A stretch of DNA of 64,000 bases from Deefgea salmonis (GCF_020531905.1 NZ_JAJAWG010000002.1:434001-498000), one strand, 5' to 3'; counted from the first letter of the stretch, positions 37,841-48,317 are shown. A program made the numbers and translations. The notes: generated from the sequence alone by a model not told the origin.

Positions 37841-39292
37841 TTATTCGGCCTCTGCGCCGGCTGGTGTGGCCCATGGCAGCGGCACTTTAATGCCGTTGAG
37901 AATAAAGGCCCCTTTATTCAGTGAGGCAGTGGCGGCCAGTAATTGGCCATCGACGCGAATTAGATTTTGTTCGGCCAGCTTATTGATTTGTCCTTCAACA
38001 AATTGCCCCGCCAGAAAATCCAAATCGGCCATATTCACTTGGCTATCGGCGCCGCCAAATACATTGCGCGCTTGCCATAGTGCCATGGTTTCGACGACTT
38101 TACGTGGCACAGAAAAATCGGCTTTGGCGTTGATTTTATTGACCAAGTCGACCGGTTTGTCTAGGTCGGCGGCCACAAAGCCATTCAGGCCCACTTCACC
38201 GGTAAAGCGCAGCGCGCCTTCGGGGAGTTTGACTTCGAATTTTTTGATCGCCAATTGCGGATTGTTTTGCAATAAAGGCAGACCTTGGGTTTTGGCCAGA
38301 TTGGTCAGCGCCGCCGTCAGTTGGTCACGATCGAGGTTTTGTTTTTGTAATAAGGTGAGCTCGTCACCAATTTTAGCTAAGGTTTTGCCGTGCAAATGAT
38401 TCGCTTCGGCGATCAACACCGCAGGGCCGTAGGGTTGCTGATCCAACGTCAAGGTTTTGAGGTCGATCTTGGCGCTGGCATTAATAAATTCGCCGGCTTC
38501 TTTGATGTCACCGGCGTAAGCCAATTGATCGAGCTTGAGCTTGAACGGTGTGCCTTCGATGAGATTGAGATCGAGCTGACCGATTTGGGCGGTGGTGCTG
38601 CCGATCATTAAACCGCTGCTGCCACGCACTTGCGTAATGTTAAAACTAAAGTCTTTCAGGGCAAACTGGCCTTTGTTTTTGGCTTCGCCTTTCAGGCCTG
38701 GCGCATTGGCCAGCAGCGTCACGCGGTTAAAATCACCGCCGTAATCGAGGCTGGCGGTGAGGCCTTCCCAGTGCGCTTTAATGCCGGACAGGGCTTCTTC
38801 GTATTCAAACGCGGGAATGGATAAATTCACAATCCCATCGTCGTTAAAACTGATGCGATTTTCGATTTGAATCGGCTGTTGTTCGCCGAAAAATTTGCTT
38901 AAAAATTTCTGGGTATCGGGCGCAAACACAAATTTGGTGCTCACTGCAGCCTTATACGGCATGAAATTAAATTGGCTGAGTAAAGGCAGCGGGCCATGCT
39001 GGATATGATTGGTATACGTTACTGCAAAGGTTTGCAGCGGCTCGCCTTCTTGCTCAAGCATAAAGCGATACAATTCTGGACGCACTTGCAAGGTGGTGGT
39101 TTCAGTCGAGCTAAACCAACCGCGCTGATAGCTGTGCGATTTCACAATAAAATACGGTAAGTTAGCCAGCCAAGCATGTTGCTTTTGCATGGTCTGTTCT
39201 ACGGCTTGGCCAGCGTAATAGCTACCCCCGACGTAGGCGATGGCAAGCGCGGCGAAGGTGAGGCTACTGGCCAAAACAACTTTACGTTTCAC
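37841..39292 (-). CDS. YdgA family protein (DUF945)
   Basis: 483 residues with an N-terminal membrane anchor (about 6-27) and a long periplasmic, repetitive beta-rich region: AGQAVEQTMQKQHAWLANLPYFIVKSHSYQRGWFSSTETTTLQVRPE is the usual YdgA start, followed by a middle with LNLIEGTPFKLKLDQLAYAG. DUF945 proteins resemble AsmA-like lipid-transport structures by fold suggestion only. Function not established. About 57 bp from the purB stop on the same strand. Confidence 0.85.
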   Translation of the reverse strand: MKRKVVLASSLTFAALAIAYVGGSYYAGQAVEQTMQKQHAWLANLPYFIVKSHSYQRGWFSSTETTTLQVRPELYRFMLEQEGEPLQTFAVTYTNHIQHGPLPLLSQFNFMPYKAAVSTKFVFAPDTQKFLSKFFGEQQPIQIENRISFNDDGIVNLSIPAFEYEEALSGIKAHWEGLTASLDYGGDFNRVTLLANAPGLKGEAKNKGQFALKDFSFNITQVRGSSGLMIGSTTAQIGQLDLNLIEGTPFKLKLDQLAYAGDIKEAGEFINASAKIDLKTLTLDQQPYGPAVLIAEANHLHGKTLAKIGDELTLLQKQNLDRDQLTAALTNLAKTQGLPLLQNNPQLAIKKFEVKLPEGALRFTGEVGLNGFVAADLDKPVDLVNKINAKADFSVPRKVVETMALWQARNVFGGADSQVNMADLDFLAGQFVEGQINKLAEQNLIRVDGQLLAATASLNKGAFILNGIKVPLPWATPAGAEAE

Positions 39293-39317
39293 TGTGAGTT
39301 CCTTAAATACGGTAAAA

Positions 39318-39343
39318 GAGTCGGGCAGCGTACTGCCCGAACT
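39318..39343 (-). terminator. Putative hairpin after purB
   Basis: Stem TCGGGCAG / CTGCCCGA with a CGTA loop, 7 bp past the purB stop on the minus strand, then CTCTTTTAC. T-tract is weak. Confidence 0.5.
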
Positions 39344-39349
39344 CTAGAC

Positions 39350-40747
<1,398 letters not shown>

Positions 40748-40997
40748 CTATCAAAGCGCCGATTCTAACACAGTGGCTTGATTCGCTCACAGCCGTGCAG
40801 TGCGCAGCGACAGCTATTTTGTGGGTGGTTTGCACAGCAAATAATGGATTCGTGACAGGGTGAGTATTCGCATGAATAATGCGCTTGTCTTACAGTTTGA
40901 CTGCTTTGTTGAAATAATCAGGATTTATTTGTAAGTCTTTGTTGTGTAACGAGCTGGCCGTTCGAGCTGGCCGTGATAAAACTCATGGAGAGAGTCA

Positions 40998-41204
40998 ATG
41001 TCGAGCTATACCCATTTAAGCCCCGAATGGCAGCAATGGATTGTTGAGAATCTGGCGCGCGGTTGTCAGGCCCAAACCTTGGTGCAAACGATGATTGCCA
41101 AAGGCTTTGATGCCATGTTTGCCAATGCGATGGTGTTTCATTTTTCGTCTAATCTGGCGCAAACGCCGCCAGACGCCGCAGTCCCTACGCGCCAATTGCC
41201 TTAA
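40998..41204 (+). CDS. Small protein resembling the N-terminal helical region of 2OG-Fe(II) oxygenases
   Basis: 68 residues beginning MSSYTHLSPEWQQWIVENLA and continuing RGCQAQTLVQTMIAKGFDAMFANAM. This helical start is of the kind found N-terminal to the catalytic domain in some 2-oxoglutarate/Fe(II) oxygenases, but the catalytic domain is absent, so this is a standalone fragment or an independent small protein. GGAGAGAG precedes the ATG. Function unknown. Confidence 0.55.
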   Translation: MSSYTHLSPEWQQWIVENLARGCQAQTLVQTMIAKGFDAMFANAMVFHFSSNLAQTPPDAAVPTRQLP

Positions 41205-41211
41205 TCCATAC

Positions 41212-41260
41212 GGGTATAGCCTGCACACCCATTGTTGTTAAATGCTGCAGGGCTATACCC
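41212..41260. repeat. Imperfect inverted repeat at the 3' end of the small protein gene
   Basis: GGGTATAGCC-TGCA (41212-41225) and TGCA-GGGCTATACCC (41246-41260) form a 14-bp stem with one bulged base around a 20-base loop. It could terminate or stabilise the preceding transcript; no T-tract follows. Confidence 0.55.
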
Positions 41261-41390
41261 AAACCAACCCAGCCAATCGTAAACCATCGCAACGTCAACG
41301 CGTTGTTTCTGGTTTTAAATGATGACCACGGCAAATTAAATTAAATCGGCATTGTTGTATGAAAGAAGATAAATGCAATGGCATATTGCT

Positions 41391-41433
41391 AATGAGAATG
41401 CTTCTTGATAACATACGAGAATGATTCTCGATA
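41391..41433 (+). promoter_or_regulatory. Tandem Fur-box-like palindromes ahead of tonB
   Basis: Two Fur-type sequences: AATGAGAATGCTTCTTGAT (41391-41409) and ACGAGAATGATTCTCGATAAC (about 41413-41433), the second containing the perfect 15-base palindrome CGAGAATGATTCTCG. Known Fur consensus is GATAATGATAATCATTATC-like. This suggests Fe-Fur repression of tonB-exbBD. Confidence 0.8.
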
Positions 41434-42134
41434 ACAAATATTCTTTATGTCTGGTGGTGTTGGCCCATGCCGGCTTGCTGCATGGGGTGATGAGTACGCC
41501 AAGTCCCAGCCGCTTGCCAGAGCCGATCATGCTGCAAGCTGTGCCGCTCAGTCAGGGCGCGCCGGCGCCAGTGATGATGAAGCCTGCACCGGTCGTTCAA
41601 GCCAAGGCAGAGCCGACGGTGGTGAAAAAAGCCGCGCCTAAAGCCGCAGTAAAAACGGCGGTGGCGGTGGCTAAACCCAGCCGCGTTGCGCCAACGCCAG
41701 AGCGCAGCGCCACCATGACGGTGGCTGCCGCCGAAAAAACCACGCCAGCCACTGACAGCCAACATGCGGAGACCGCGCAAGCGGCCAGCCCTGCGCTGCC
41801 ATCGAGCGCCGGTGCGCGTGGGCAAAGTACGGAAGTGGTCGATAGCGTGACTGAGCCGAGCTTTCATGCCAATTATTTAAACAATCCCAAACCACCGTAC
41901 CCACCACAGTCTTTAGCTTTGGGTGAAAAAGGCGTAGTGATGCTCAGAGTACAAGTGAGCGCGACGGGCAGCGCCGAAGCGGTGAGTTTGCAGCAAAGCA
42001 GTGGTTATCCGCGCTTAGATCGGGTGGCGCAGGTGACTGTAACGCAATGGCGTTTTGTTCCGGCCAAACGCGGTCAGGATGCGGTGGCGGGAACGGTGAT
42101 TGTGCCGGTGCATTTTTCTATTAAAAAGTCTTGA
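41421..42134 (+). CDS. tonB: TonB energy transducer
   Basis: 237 residues: short N-terminus with one membrane segment (about 8-24), a Pro/Ala/Lys-rich periplasmic spacer (about 30-140), and a TonB C-terminal domain (NYLNNPKPPYPPQSLALGEKG, VMLRVQVSATGSAEAVSLQQSSGYPRLD, VTQWRFVPAKRG). Couples the proton gradient to outer-membrane receptors with ExbB/ExbD. The ATG at 41421 lies inside the second Fur palindrome and has no clear ribosome site; GTG at 41454 or 41457 are alternative starts, which would trim the N-terminus. First gene of tonB-exbB-exbD. Confidence 0.85.
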   Translation: MILDNKYSLCLVVLAHAGLLHGVMSTPSPSRLPEPIMLQAVPLSQGAPAPVMMKPAPVVQAKAEPTVVKKAAPKAAVKTAVAVAKPSRVAPTPERSATMTVAAAEKTTPATDSQHAETAQAASPALPSSAGARGQSTEVVDSVTEPSFHANYLNNPKPPYPPQSLALGEKGVVMLRVQVSATGSAEAVSLQQSSGYPRLDRVAQVTVTQWRFVPAKRGQDAVAGTVIVPVHFSIKKS

Positions 42135-42142
42135 GGTTGATG

Positions 42143-42802
42143 ATGGATTTGTCTTTGGTTTTGCATTCGGGTGACCCGATTTTGCAGTCGGTATTTGGTT
42201 TATTGGTGTTGATGTCGATTGTGAGTTGGGTGGTGATTGTGGCGCGCTCACGTTTGTTGTGGGTGATGAAGCGCCATCAGCAACGTTTTATGAATCAATT
42301 TTGGGACGCCAGTAATTGGCAAATCGCGCTTGATCTGGCGGCCAACAATCAATCGCCCGCCGCCAAATTGGCCACGACGGGCGCCGCTGGTTTGCAGCAT
42401 TACCGCGCACACGAAGGCCGTGGTTTGGCCAAAGCGGTGTCACTCGATGATTATTTAGTGCGGCAATTGCGTACCGGTTTAAGTCAAGAAACCGCCAAGA
42501 TGGAGCGCGGTTTAACTTGGCTGGCCACCACCGGTTCGGTGGCGCCTTTTATTGGTTTATTCGGCACGGTGTGGGGCATTTATAACGCCTTGGTCGGCAT
42601 TGCCGCCAGCGGCAATGCGTCGCTCGCCACGGTGGCCGGGCCAATTGGTGAAGCTTTGGTGGCAACTGCCGCTGGTTTGGCGGTCGCGATTCCGGCAGTG
42701 GTGGCGTACAACGCGTTTATTCGTGCCAATCGCCGCTTTGGCCAAGAACTCGATGGTTTTACCCATGATTTGCACGCGCAATTATTAAGCGAAGTGAACT
42801 GA
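42143..42802 (+). CDS. exbB: ExbB proton channel subunit
   Basis: 219 residues from the ATG at 42143, spaced 5 bases from TGAGGT; an ATG three bases earlier is also possible. Motifs: a first membrane segment, GLTWLATTGSVAPFIGLFGTVWGIYNALVGIA and GEALVATAAGLAVAIPAVVAYNAF, the two conserved MotA/TolQ/ExbB helices. Provides proton-driven energy to TonB. Confidence 0.92.
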   Translation: MDLSLVLHSGDPILQSVFGLLVLMSIVSWVVIVARSRLLWVMKRHQQRFMNQFWDASNWQIALDLAANNQSPAAKLATTGAAGLQHYRAHEGRGLAKAVSLDDYLVRQLRTGLSQETAKMERGLTWLATTGSVAPFIGLFGTVWGIYNALVGIAASGNASLATVAGPIGEALVATAAGLAVAIPAVVAYNAFIRANRRFGQELDGFTHDLHAQLLSEVN

Positions 42803-42893
42803 TTGAGCGGACTGAACAGATGAAGACGCGGGTGCTGCAAGTTTCAATCCAGCGGATTTGAGCCCGCGCTGGCGATAAATAAAGGAGTGGATC

Positions 42894-43310
42894 ATGGGGT
42901 TTGGTAGTTTTGGGCAGCAAGATGCCGCGCCAATGGCAGAAATCAATACCACGCCGTTGGTGGATGTGATGCTGGTGCTGCTGGTGGTGTTTATTGTCAC
43001 CGCACCGGTGATGACGCATGCCGTCAAAGTGGAGTTGCCAAAGGCGACGGCCAGTGTGCAGCAGGTGGTCAAAACGCCGCTGCGTTTAACGCTCAAAGCC
43101 GATGGCAGTTTGCTCGATGAGCAAACCGTGCTCAATGCCGCGCAGTTAGACGCTAAATTGGCGGCGGTTTTTCAGGCTGATCCGCAAACTGAAGTGCATT
43201 TATATGCCGATAAAACCGTGCAGTACGAACGCATCGCGCAAACCATGGCCGCAGCGCAGCGTGCCGGATTAAGCAAAATTGGCTTAATGACCAATGGGCA
43301 AGGAGGTTGA
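42894..43310 (+). CDS. exbD: ExbD biopolymer transport subunit
   Basis: 138 residues: cytoplasmic N-terminus, one membrane helix with the functional aspartate in NTTPLVDVMLVLLVVFIVTAPV, and a periplasmic domain (LTLKADGSLLDEQTVL, VHLYADKTVQYERIAQTMAAAQRAGLSKIGLM). SD AAGGAG close to the ATG. Operon-mate of exbB, 91 bp downstream. Confidence 0.93.
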   Translation: MGFGSFGQQDAAPMAEINTTPLVDVMLVLLVVFIVTAPVMTHAVKVELPKATASVQQVVKTPLRLTLKADGSLLDEQTVLNAAQLDAKLAAVFQADPQTEVHLYADKTVQYERIAQTMAAAQRAGLSKIGLMTNGQGG

Positions 43311-43429
43311 TTTGTCCTGTTAACTGAAGTTATTGCGTAAAGGTCAGTTGCCGCGTGCTTGCTGGCGCTAAATAGGCGCGAGTTAGGGCGCCGAGCTTGG
43401 GCTTTTACACCAACACTTACCCTCGTTTT

Positions 43430-43453
43430 GGCGGTTAACTCCGCCTTTTTTTT
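43430..43453 (+). terminator. Short terminator or attenuator after exbD
   Basis: Five-bp GGCGG/CCGCC stem around TTAACT followed by eight T. The stem is short, so it could be leaky and let transcripts continue into the receptor gene. Confidence 0.65.
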
Positions 43454-43481
43454 GTTCAAAAATTGATTAATAGAGATACCC

Positions 43482-45698
43482 ATGCGAGATAAATCAGGCA
43501 TTCGGCATTTTGCCAAATTCCCCGCAGCAGCCGCGTTGTTCAGCGCCGTTGCTGGCGGCGTTCATGCCAATGAGGCGGTATTAGCGCCGGTTGAAGTGAG
43601 TGCTGAAACCAGTCAAAATGGCACTTCTAATACGTATAACGCGCCAACCGTGAGTGTAGGCCGTATGCAGCAAGATACCCTTGATGTGCCGCAATCAGTC
43701 ACCACCATTACCCAAGAATTAATGCACGATCAAGACGCCAATACGGTCAAAGAAGCGCTGCGCAATGCCGTCGGCGTGACTTTTAACGCTGCAGAAGGCG
43801 GCGCCAGTGGCGATGGGATTCGTATTCGTGGTTTTGGCGCTTCTAATGATTTATATCTCGATAGTTTCCGCGATGCGGCGCAATACAATCGCGACACCTT
43901 TTTTATTGATTCAGTCGAAGTATTACGCGGCCCCGCGTCGATGTTGTTTGGCCGTGGTTCAACCGGCGGAGTCGTCAATCAAGTGAGTAAAAAAGCCTTT
44001 AAAGGCGATTTAAACCAAGTGACCACCACTTTGGGAACCGATGCGTATTACCGCGCCGAAGGCGATTTTAATAAAGCCATTAACGACAACACCGCCATTC
44101 GCTTGAATGTCATGGGGCAAAAAGCCGATAGTTTCCGCGATGGCGCCGAGATGAATCGTTGGGGCGTCGCGCCGACGGTGACCTTTGGGATTGGCGAGCC
44201 AACTCAGCTTAGCGTGATGTATTTGCATTACGAAGAAAATAACGTCCCCGATTATGGCGTGCCGTATTACCGTAAAGCGGCGTCGATTCATGGTACCGAT
44301 CAGCCGATTGGCAATGTCGATCAATTTTATGGCTTACGCGACTTTGATTCAGAAGACACCGTGGCCGATATGCTGAGTTTGAATTTTCAGCATCAAATTA
44401 CGCCTAATTTATTGCTAAAAAACGGCACGCGTTTGGGTAAATATCAACTTGATTTACGCGCCAGCGCACCGGGCTTGCAATTTGCCAGCCCTTCTGACGC
44501 TTTAAGCGACAGCACTAAGGTCACCCGTGGCCGTAAATTGCGGATGCGCGATCAAGAAATTATCTCCAATCAAACCGATGTGTTGTGGGATGTAGAAACC
44601 GGCACCATCCGCCACAGCATTTTGGCGGGGATGGAATTAACGCGCGAAAAACTCACCAGCACGGGCCGCATGCAGTTAGATCTCACCGGCACGGCTAAAC
44701 CCAATGACGCTGGTTTAAGACCTTGCATTATGCCGTCGACCACCGTGGGCAATCCAAGTTTAGGCGGTGCGCCCAATTGCAGCGCACCGGTCAATACCGT
44801 GGCCGCGCATTCAACAGCCGATACAGTGGCGTTTTACTTGCAAGACATGATTGATTTAACCCCGCACTGGAAAGTGTTACTCGGCGCGCGTTACGATCAT
44901 TTCAAAGCTGAAACCACCAATGAATCCTTCACCAAATTGGATGCTGCGCCCAATACTGGCCGCACTGATAATGTATGGAGCTGGCGCACTGGCTTGATTT
45001 ATCAGCCGACTGCGGTGCAATCGTATTATGTGTCGTACGGCACGTCGTTTAATCCATCGGCTGAAGCGTATTCAACCGACCCAAAGAGCGCGCTGACCGA
45101 TCCAGAAAAAAACGCCAACTACGAAATTGGTGCCAAGTTTAATTTGTACGACGGTCGTTTGGCTTTGCGCACGGCGATTTTCCGTACCGAAAAAACCAAT
45201 GAACGCCAAACTGACATTGAGCCCGGTGTCGTGAAGCCGTATTTGCTGTCAGGTCGCCGTTATACCGACGGGATTGAGCTCGAAGCCGCTGGGCAGTTGA
45301 GCGCCGATTGGCAAATCTTTGCCGGTGTGGCGTTGATGGATCCGGTGATTGCCGAGATTACCAATCCACAACGCAAGTACCAAGAGGGCAATATGCCGGA
45401 CAATGCGCCGCGCTATACCGCCAATTTGTGGACTACGTATCAAATCGACGGCAATTGGAAAGTCGGTGGCGGCTTTAACGCCATGGGCAAGCGCTACACC
45501 AATTTGGATAATATCGTGAACCTGCCAGGCTATGTGCGTTGGGATGCGATGGCTGAATGGAGTCACCGTGATGTCAGCGTGCAGCTCAATGTGTACAACT
45601 TATTTGATACCGACCATTACGAAGGTTTGTATCAAGGCTTCACTTTACCGGGTACTAAGCGTTCTGCCCGTTTGAGCGCCAGCTATAAGTTTAATTAA
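43482..45698 (+). CDS. TonB-dependent catecholate-type siderophore receptor (Fiu-like)
   Basis: 738 residues: signal peptide (about 1-28), plug domain (DVPQSVTTITQELMHDQDANTVKEALRNAVGVTF, GIRIRGFGASNDLYLDSFRD, VEVLRGPASMLFGRGSTGGVVNQVSK) and a 22-strand barrel ending in SARLSASYKFN with a terminal aromatic. This matches TonB-dependent siderophore receptors of the Fiu/FhuA-type subclass. The neighbour PiuC-type dioxygenase is the known companion of Fiu. A preceding Fur site is not obvious immediately upstream; regulation could come from the tonB promoter through the weak terminator. Confidence 0.92.
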   Translation: MRDKSGIRHFAKFPAAAALFSAVAGGVHANEAVLAPVEVSAETSQNGTSNTYNAPTVSVGRMQQDTLDVPQSVTTITQELMHDQDANTVKEALRNAVGVTFNAAEGGASGDGIRIRGFGASNDLYLDSFRDAAQYNRDTFFIDSVEVLRGPASMLFGRGSTGGVVNQVSKKAFKGDLNQVTTTLGTDAYYRAEGDFNKAINDNTAIRLNVMGQKADSFRDGAEMNRWGVAPTVTFGIGEPTQLSVMYLHYEENNVPDYGVPYYRKAASIHGTDQPIGNVDQFYGLRDFDSEDTVADMLSLNFQHQITPNLLLKNGTRLGKYQLDLRASAPGLQFASPSDALSDSTKVTRGRKLRMRDQEIISNQTDVLWDVETGTIRHSILAGMELTREKLTSTGRMQLDLTGTAKPNDAGLRPCIMPSTTVGNPSLGGAPNCSAPVNTVAAHSTADTVAFYLQDMIDLTPHWKVLLGARYDHFKAETTNESFTKLDAAPNTGRTDNVWSWRTGLIYQPTAVQSYYVSYGTSFNPSAEAYSTDPKSALTDPEKNANYEIGAKFNLYDGRLALRTAIFRTEKTNERQTDIEPGVVKPYLLSGRRYTDGIELEAAGQLSADWQIFAGVALMDPVIAEITNPQRKYQEGNMPDNAPRYTANLWTTYQIDGNWKVGGGFNAMGKRYTNLDNIVNLPGYVRWDAMAEWSHRDVSVQLNVYNLFDTDHYEGLYQGFTLPGTKRSARLSASYKFN

Positions 45699-45792
45699 GT
45701 CGTAAAACCAAGACAGCAAAGTCCACATCAGTCCAAATCATGGATGCGGGGCTTTGCTGTTGCTGGTTTTTAGTTGGTGTTCCGATTTTGGG

Positions 45793-46017
45793 TTGATGCT
45801 GTGTCGCGCTAGTTGGGCTGGGGCTTAAAACCCGTTCAAGCACACCGAGCACGAAGGGAGACGAACGGCTTCATTGTTCGGCTCACGCCACGCGAGGGAA
45901 CCGCGGAGCGGGGTGCGCTCGGGTCGCCTTTCTTTTCCCCTTTTCTTTGGCGAGACAAAGAAAAGGGGTCCCCGTCGCGGACTGCGACTGTAAACACCTG
46001 TGCCGTAGGCACTTAAA
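45793..46017. repeat. 225-bp dispersed repeat, copy A
   Basis: Same-strand partner of 54804-55032 with similar order of blocks: TGGGGCTTAAAA, CACCGAG, GGCTCACG, GCTCGGGTCGCCTTTCTTTT, then a hairpin CCCCTTTTCTTTG / CAAAGAAAAGGGG (13 bp, loop GCGAGA) and TCCCCGTCGCGGACTGCGAC. It lies between the receptor gene and the PiuC gene. Short frames across it are not conserved in frame between the copies, so it is probably non-coding. Confidence 0.88.
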
Positions 46018-46079
46018 CCCATTGGCCAGTCTTGTTGCGCTTTTGCTTGATGTTTGAAATTTGAAATCTGGAGTTTTGT

Positions 46080-46760
46080 ATGTTGTTACACATCCCCGCA
46101 GTACTTGATTTGGCAACCGTCAAAGCCTGCCGTGAGCGCTTGGATCAAGCCGATTGGTTGGATGGGCGAATTACCGCTGGCAGTCAGTCGGCTAAAGTCA
46201 AAAACAATCAGCAATTGGCCAATGATGAAGCCAATGCCGTGGCGGTGCGGGCGGTGATTTTGGCGGCGCTGGCGAACAATGATTTGTTTTTTTCTGCCGC
46301 TTTACCCAAGCGAATTTTTCCACCGTTATTTAATCGCTATGGCCAAGGCATGGACTTTGGTATGCACGTTGATAACGCCATGCGCCGTATTACCGACACC
46401 GGCGAATGGGTGCGATCGGACTTATCGGCAACGTTGTTTTTTTCTGATCCGGATGAATACGATGGCGGTGAATTGGTGATTGAAGACACCTATGGCGTAC
46501 ACGAAGTCAAACTCGCAGCCGGTGATATGGTGCTGTATCCATCGAGTAGTTTGCACCGCGTTGAGCCGATTACCCGAGGCCATCGCGTGGCGTCGTTTAT
46601 GTGGCTGCAAAGTATGATTAAAGACGGTACTGAGCGCGGCTTATTGTTTGATTTGGATCGTAATATTCGTCAGTTACGTCAAGATATGGGCGACACGGAA
46701 ACGGCGATTTCAATGACTGGGATTTATCATAATTTGTTACGAAAATGGGGCGACATTTAA
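46080..46760 (+). CDS. PKHD-type Fe(II)/2-oxoglutarate dioxygenase PiuC/YbiX
   Basis: 226 residues, the usual length. Metal ligands: His96 and Asp98 in GMHVDNAMR, His159 in SSSLHRVEPI; Arg169 would bind 2-oxoglutarate. The blocks NRYGQGMDFGMHVDNAMR, DLSATLFFSDPDEYDGGELVIED and SFMWLQSMIKD are diagnostic of PiuC/YbiX. Fiu and YbiX are neighbours in E. coli; the same pairing is kept here with a repeat inserted between. Likely involved in iron-limited metabolism; substrate unknown. Confidence 0.93.
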   Translation: MLLHIPAVLDLATVKACRERLDQADWLDGRITAGSQSAKVKNNQQLANDEANAVAVRAVILAALANNDLFFSAALPKRIFPPLFNRYGQGMDFGMHVDNAMRRITDTGEWVRSDLSATLFFSDPDEYDGGELVIEDTYGVHEVKLAAGDMVLYPSSSLHRVEPITRGHRVASFMWLQSMIKDGTERGLLFDLDRNIRQLRQDMGDTETAISMTGIYHNLLRKWGDI

Positions 46761-46846
46761 AATTACCACGCTAAACGGTCGCAATTACATTGAATTTTTT
46801 GGCTTTAGCCGCATCTATACAGATTATTTATAATTTGGATTGATTC

Positions 46847-48166
46847 ATGGAAGTGTTCATGCTGCTGGGGCTGATTTTGCTAAACGGCCTATTTGCAATG
46901 TCAGAGTTGGCCTTAGTCAGCTCACGCAAAGCGCGGCTCAGTAAAATGGCAGAGGCGGGAAATAAAGGCGCTGCAGCGGCTTTAAAGCTGGCCGATGAAC
47001 CGACTAAATTCATGTCTACGGTGCAAATTGGCATTACTTCGATTGGGGTGTTAAGCGGTATTGTTGGTGAATCGGTGTTGGCCGAACCGTTTGCCCTGTG
47101 GCTCATCCAATCGGGCATGCGCCCAGAATTGAGCACCACCGTCGCCACGGTATTGGTGGTGATGTCGGTGACGTATTTCTCGATCGTGTTTGGTGAATTA
47201 GTCCCAAAGCGACTTGGACAAATCAGCCCAGAAAAAATTGCCTGCTTAATCGCTCGGCCGATTCAGTTTTTAGCGTTGATTTCACGCCCCTTTGTGCGCT
47301 TACTCACTGGCTCAACCAAAGGCGTCTTGACCTTGCTAGGGGCCGATCAAAATACCCAACAAAGCGTGACGCAAGATGAAATCGACGCCGTGTTACACGA
47401 AGGCTCGGCGGCCGGTTTGATCGAAGAGCACGAGCACACCATGATGAAAAATGTGCTGCGTTTGGACGATAGAAAAGTGGCGTCTTTAATGGTGCCGCGC
47501 TCAGAAATGGTGGTGCTCGATTTAGATCATTCAGTCGCACAAAATATGGCGATGGTGTCTGAGGCGCGTTATTCACGCTTTCCAGTGTGCCAAAATGGGT
47601 TAGATAATTTACTCGGTATTTTAAGTGCCAAAGACATTTTGCAAAAAATGCTCAAAGGCGAATCGATTGATTTATCCAGTAATTTACAGCCTTGTGTGTT
47701 CGTTCCAGAAACGCTGAGCGGCCTAGAGCTACTTGATCAAATGCGCACCTCGGGCGTTGAAATGGTCTTTTTGATCGATGAATACGGCGAAGTACAAGGC
47801 TTGGTCACATTACAAGACGTACTTGAAGTATTGACCGGTGAATTTACTACCGACGACAGCAGTGATGCGTGGGCAGTGCAGCGGGTGGATGGCTCGTGGT
47901 TGCTCGATGGTTTGATCCCGATTCCAGAGCTTAAAGATCGCTTGGCCTTGCCGACGGTGCCGGATGAAGAAAAAGGCAGTTACCACACCTTAAGCGGTTT
48001 GGTGATGCTGCTGTTGGGGCAAATGCCCAGAACCGGTGATATTGCGCAATGGGAAAACTGGCAGTTTGAAGTGGTGGATATGGATGGTCGCCGTATCGAT
48101 AAAATCCTCGCCACCGAAAAACCAGCAATGCCGATTGACGTGATCAGCAGAAACAGTGATGGCTAG
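46847..48166 (+). CDS. CorC/HlyC family hemolysin-like transporter with CBS domains
   Basis: 439 residues: an N-terminal CNNM/DUF21 membrane domain (LLGLILLNGLFAMSELALVSSRKARL, STVQIGITSIGVLSGIVGE, VLVVMSVTYFSIVFGELVPKRLG), a pair of CBS domains (about 205-340) and a C-terminal CorC_HlyC transporter-associated domain (WAVQRVDGSWLLDGLIPI, YHTLSGLVMLLLG). Such proteins are linked to Mg/Co efflux or resistance (CorC/CorB type). Confidence 0.92.
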   Translation: MEVFMLLGLILLNGLFAMSELALVSSRKARLSKMAEAGNKGAAAALKLADEPTKFMSTVQIGITSIGVLSGIVGESVLAEPFALWLIQSGMRPELSTTVATVLVVMSVTYFSIVFGELVPKRLGQISPEKIACLIARPIQFLALISRPFVRLLTGSTKGVLTLLGADQNTQQSVTQDEIDAVLHEGSAAGLIEEHEHTMMKNVLRLDDRKVASLMVPRSEMVVLDLDHSVAQNMAMVSEARYSRFPVCQNGLDNLLGILSAKDILQKMLKGESIDLSSNLQPCVFVPETLSGLELLDQMRTSGVEMVFLIDEYGEVQGLVTLQDVLEVLTGEFTTDDSSDAWAVQRVDGSWLLDGLIPIPELKDRLALPTVPDEEKGSYHTLSGLVMLLLGQMPRTGDIAQWENWQFEVVDMDGRRIDKILATEKPAMPIDVISRNSDG

Positions 48167-48282
48167 GGTATTGCTGTGTTTAGCTTGTAAATCAAAACCT
48201 ACATAGATATACCTACTGCTTGTTGTGCTGGTTTTGCAATACAGTCTTGGATTGAAGCTGCATTGTTTTGCTCAACGATCAA

Positions 48283-48317
48283 TGCCGCTGCGCAACTTGC
48301 GTAGCGGCTTTTTTAAT
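48283..48317 (+). terminator. Terminator after the CorC-type gene
   Basis: GCCGCTGCGC / GCGTAGCGGC stem with G-T wobble around AACTT, then TTTTTTAATTTT, 118 bp past the CorC stop codon. Confidence 0.85.

Noticed and set aside
41445..41867. Long minus-strand frame opposite tonB
   Set aside because: It is His/Arg-rich and antisense to the Pro/Ala-rich tonB spacer, a typical shadow frame.
45813..46016. Open frame across repeat copy A (and others across copy B)
   Set aside because: The frames are not conserved between the two copies, have no ribosome sites, and their predicted proteins are low-complexity Arg/Gly-rich, so the region is treated as non-coding repeat.
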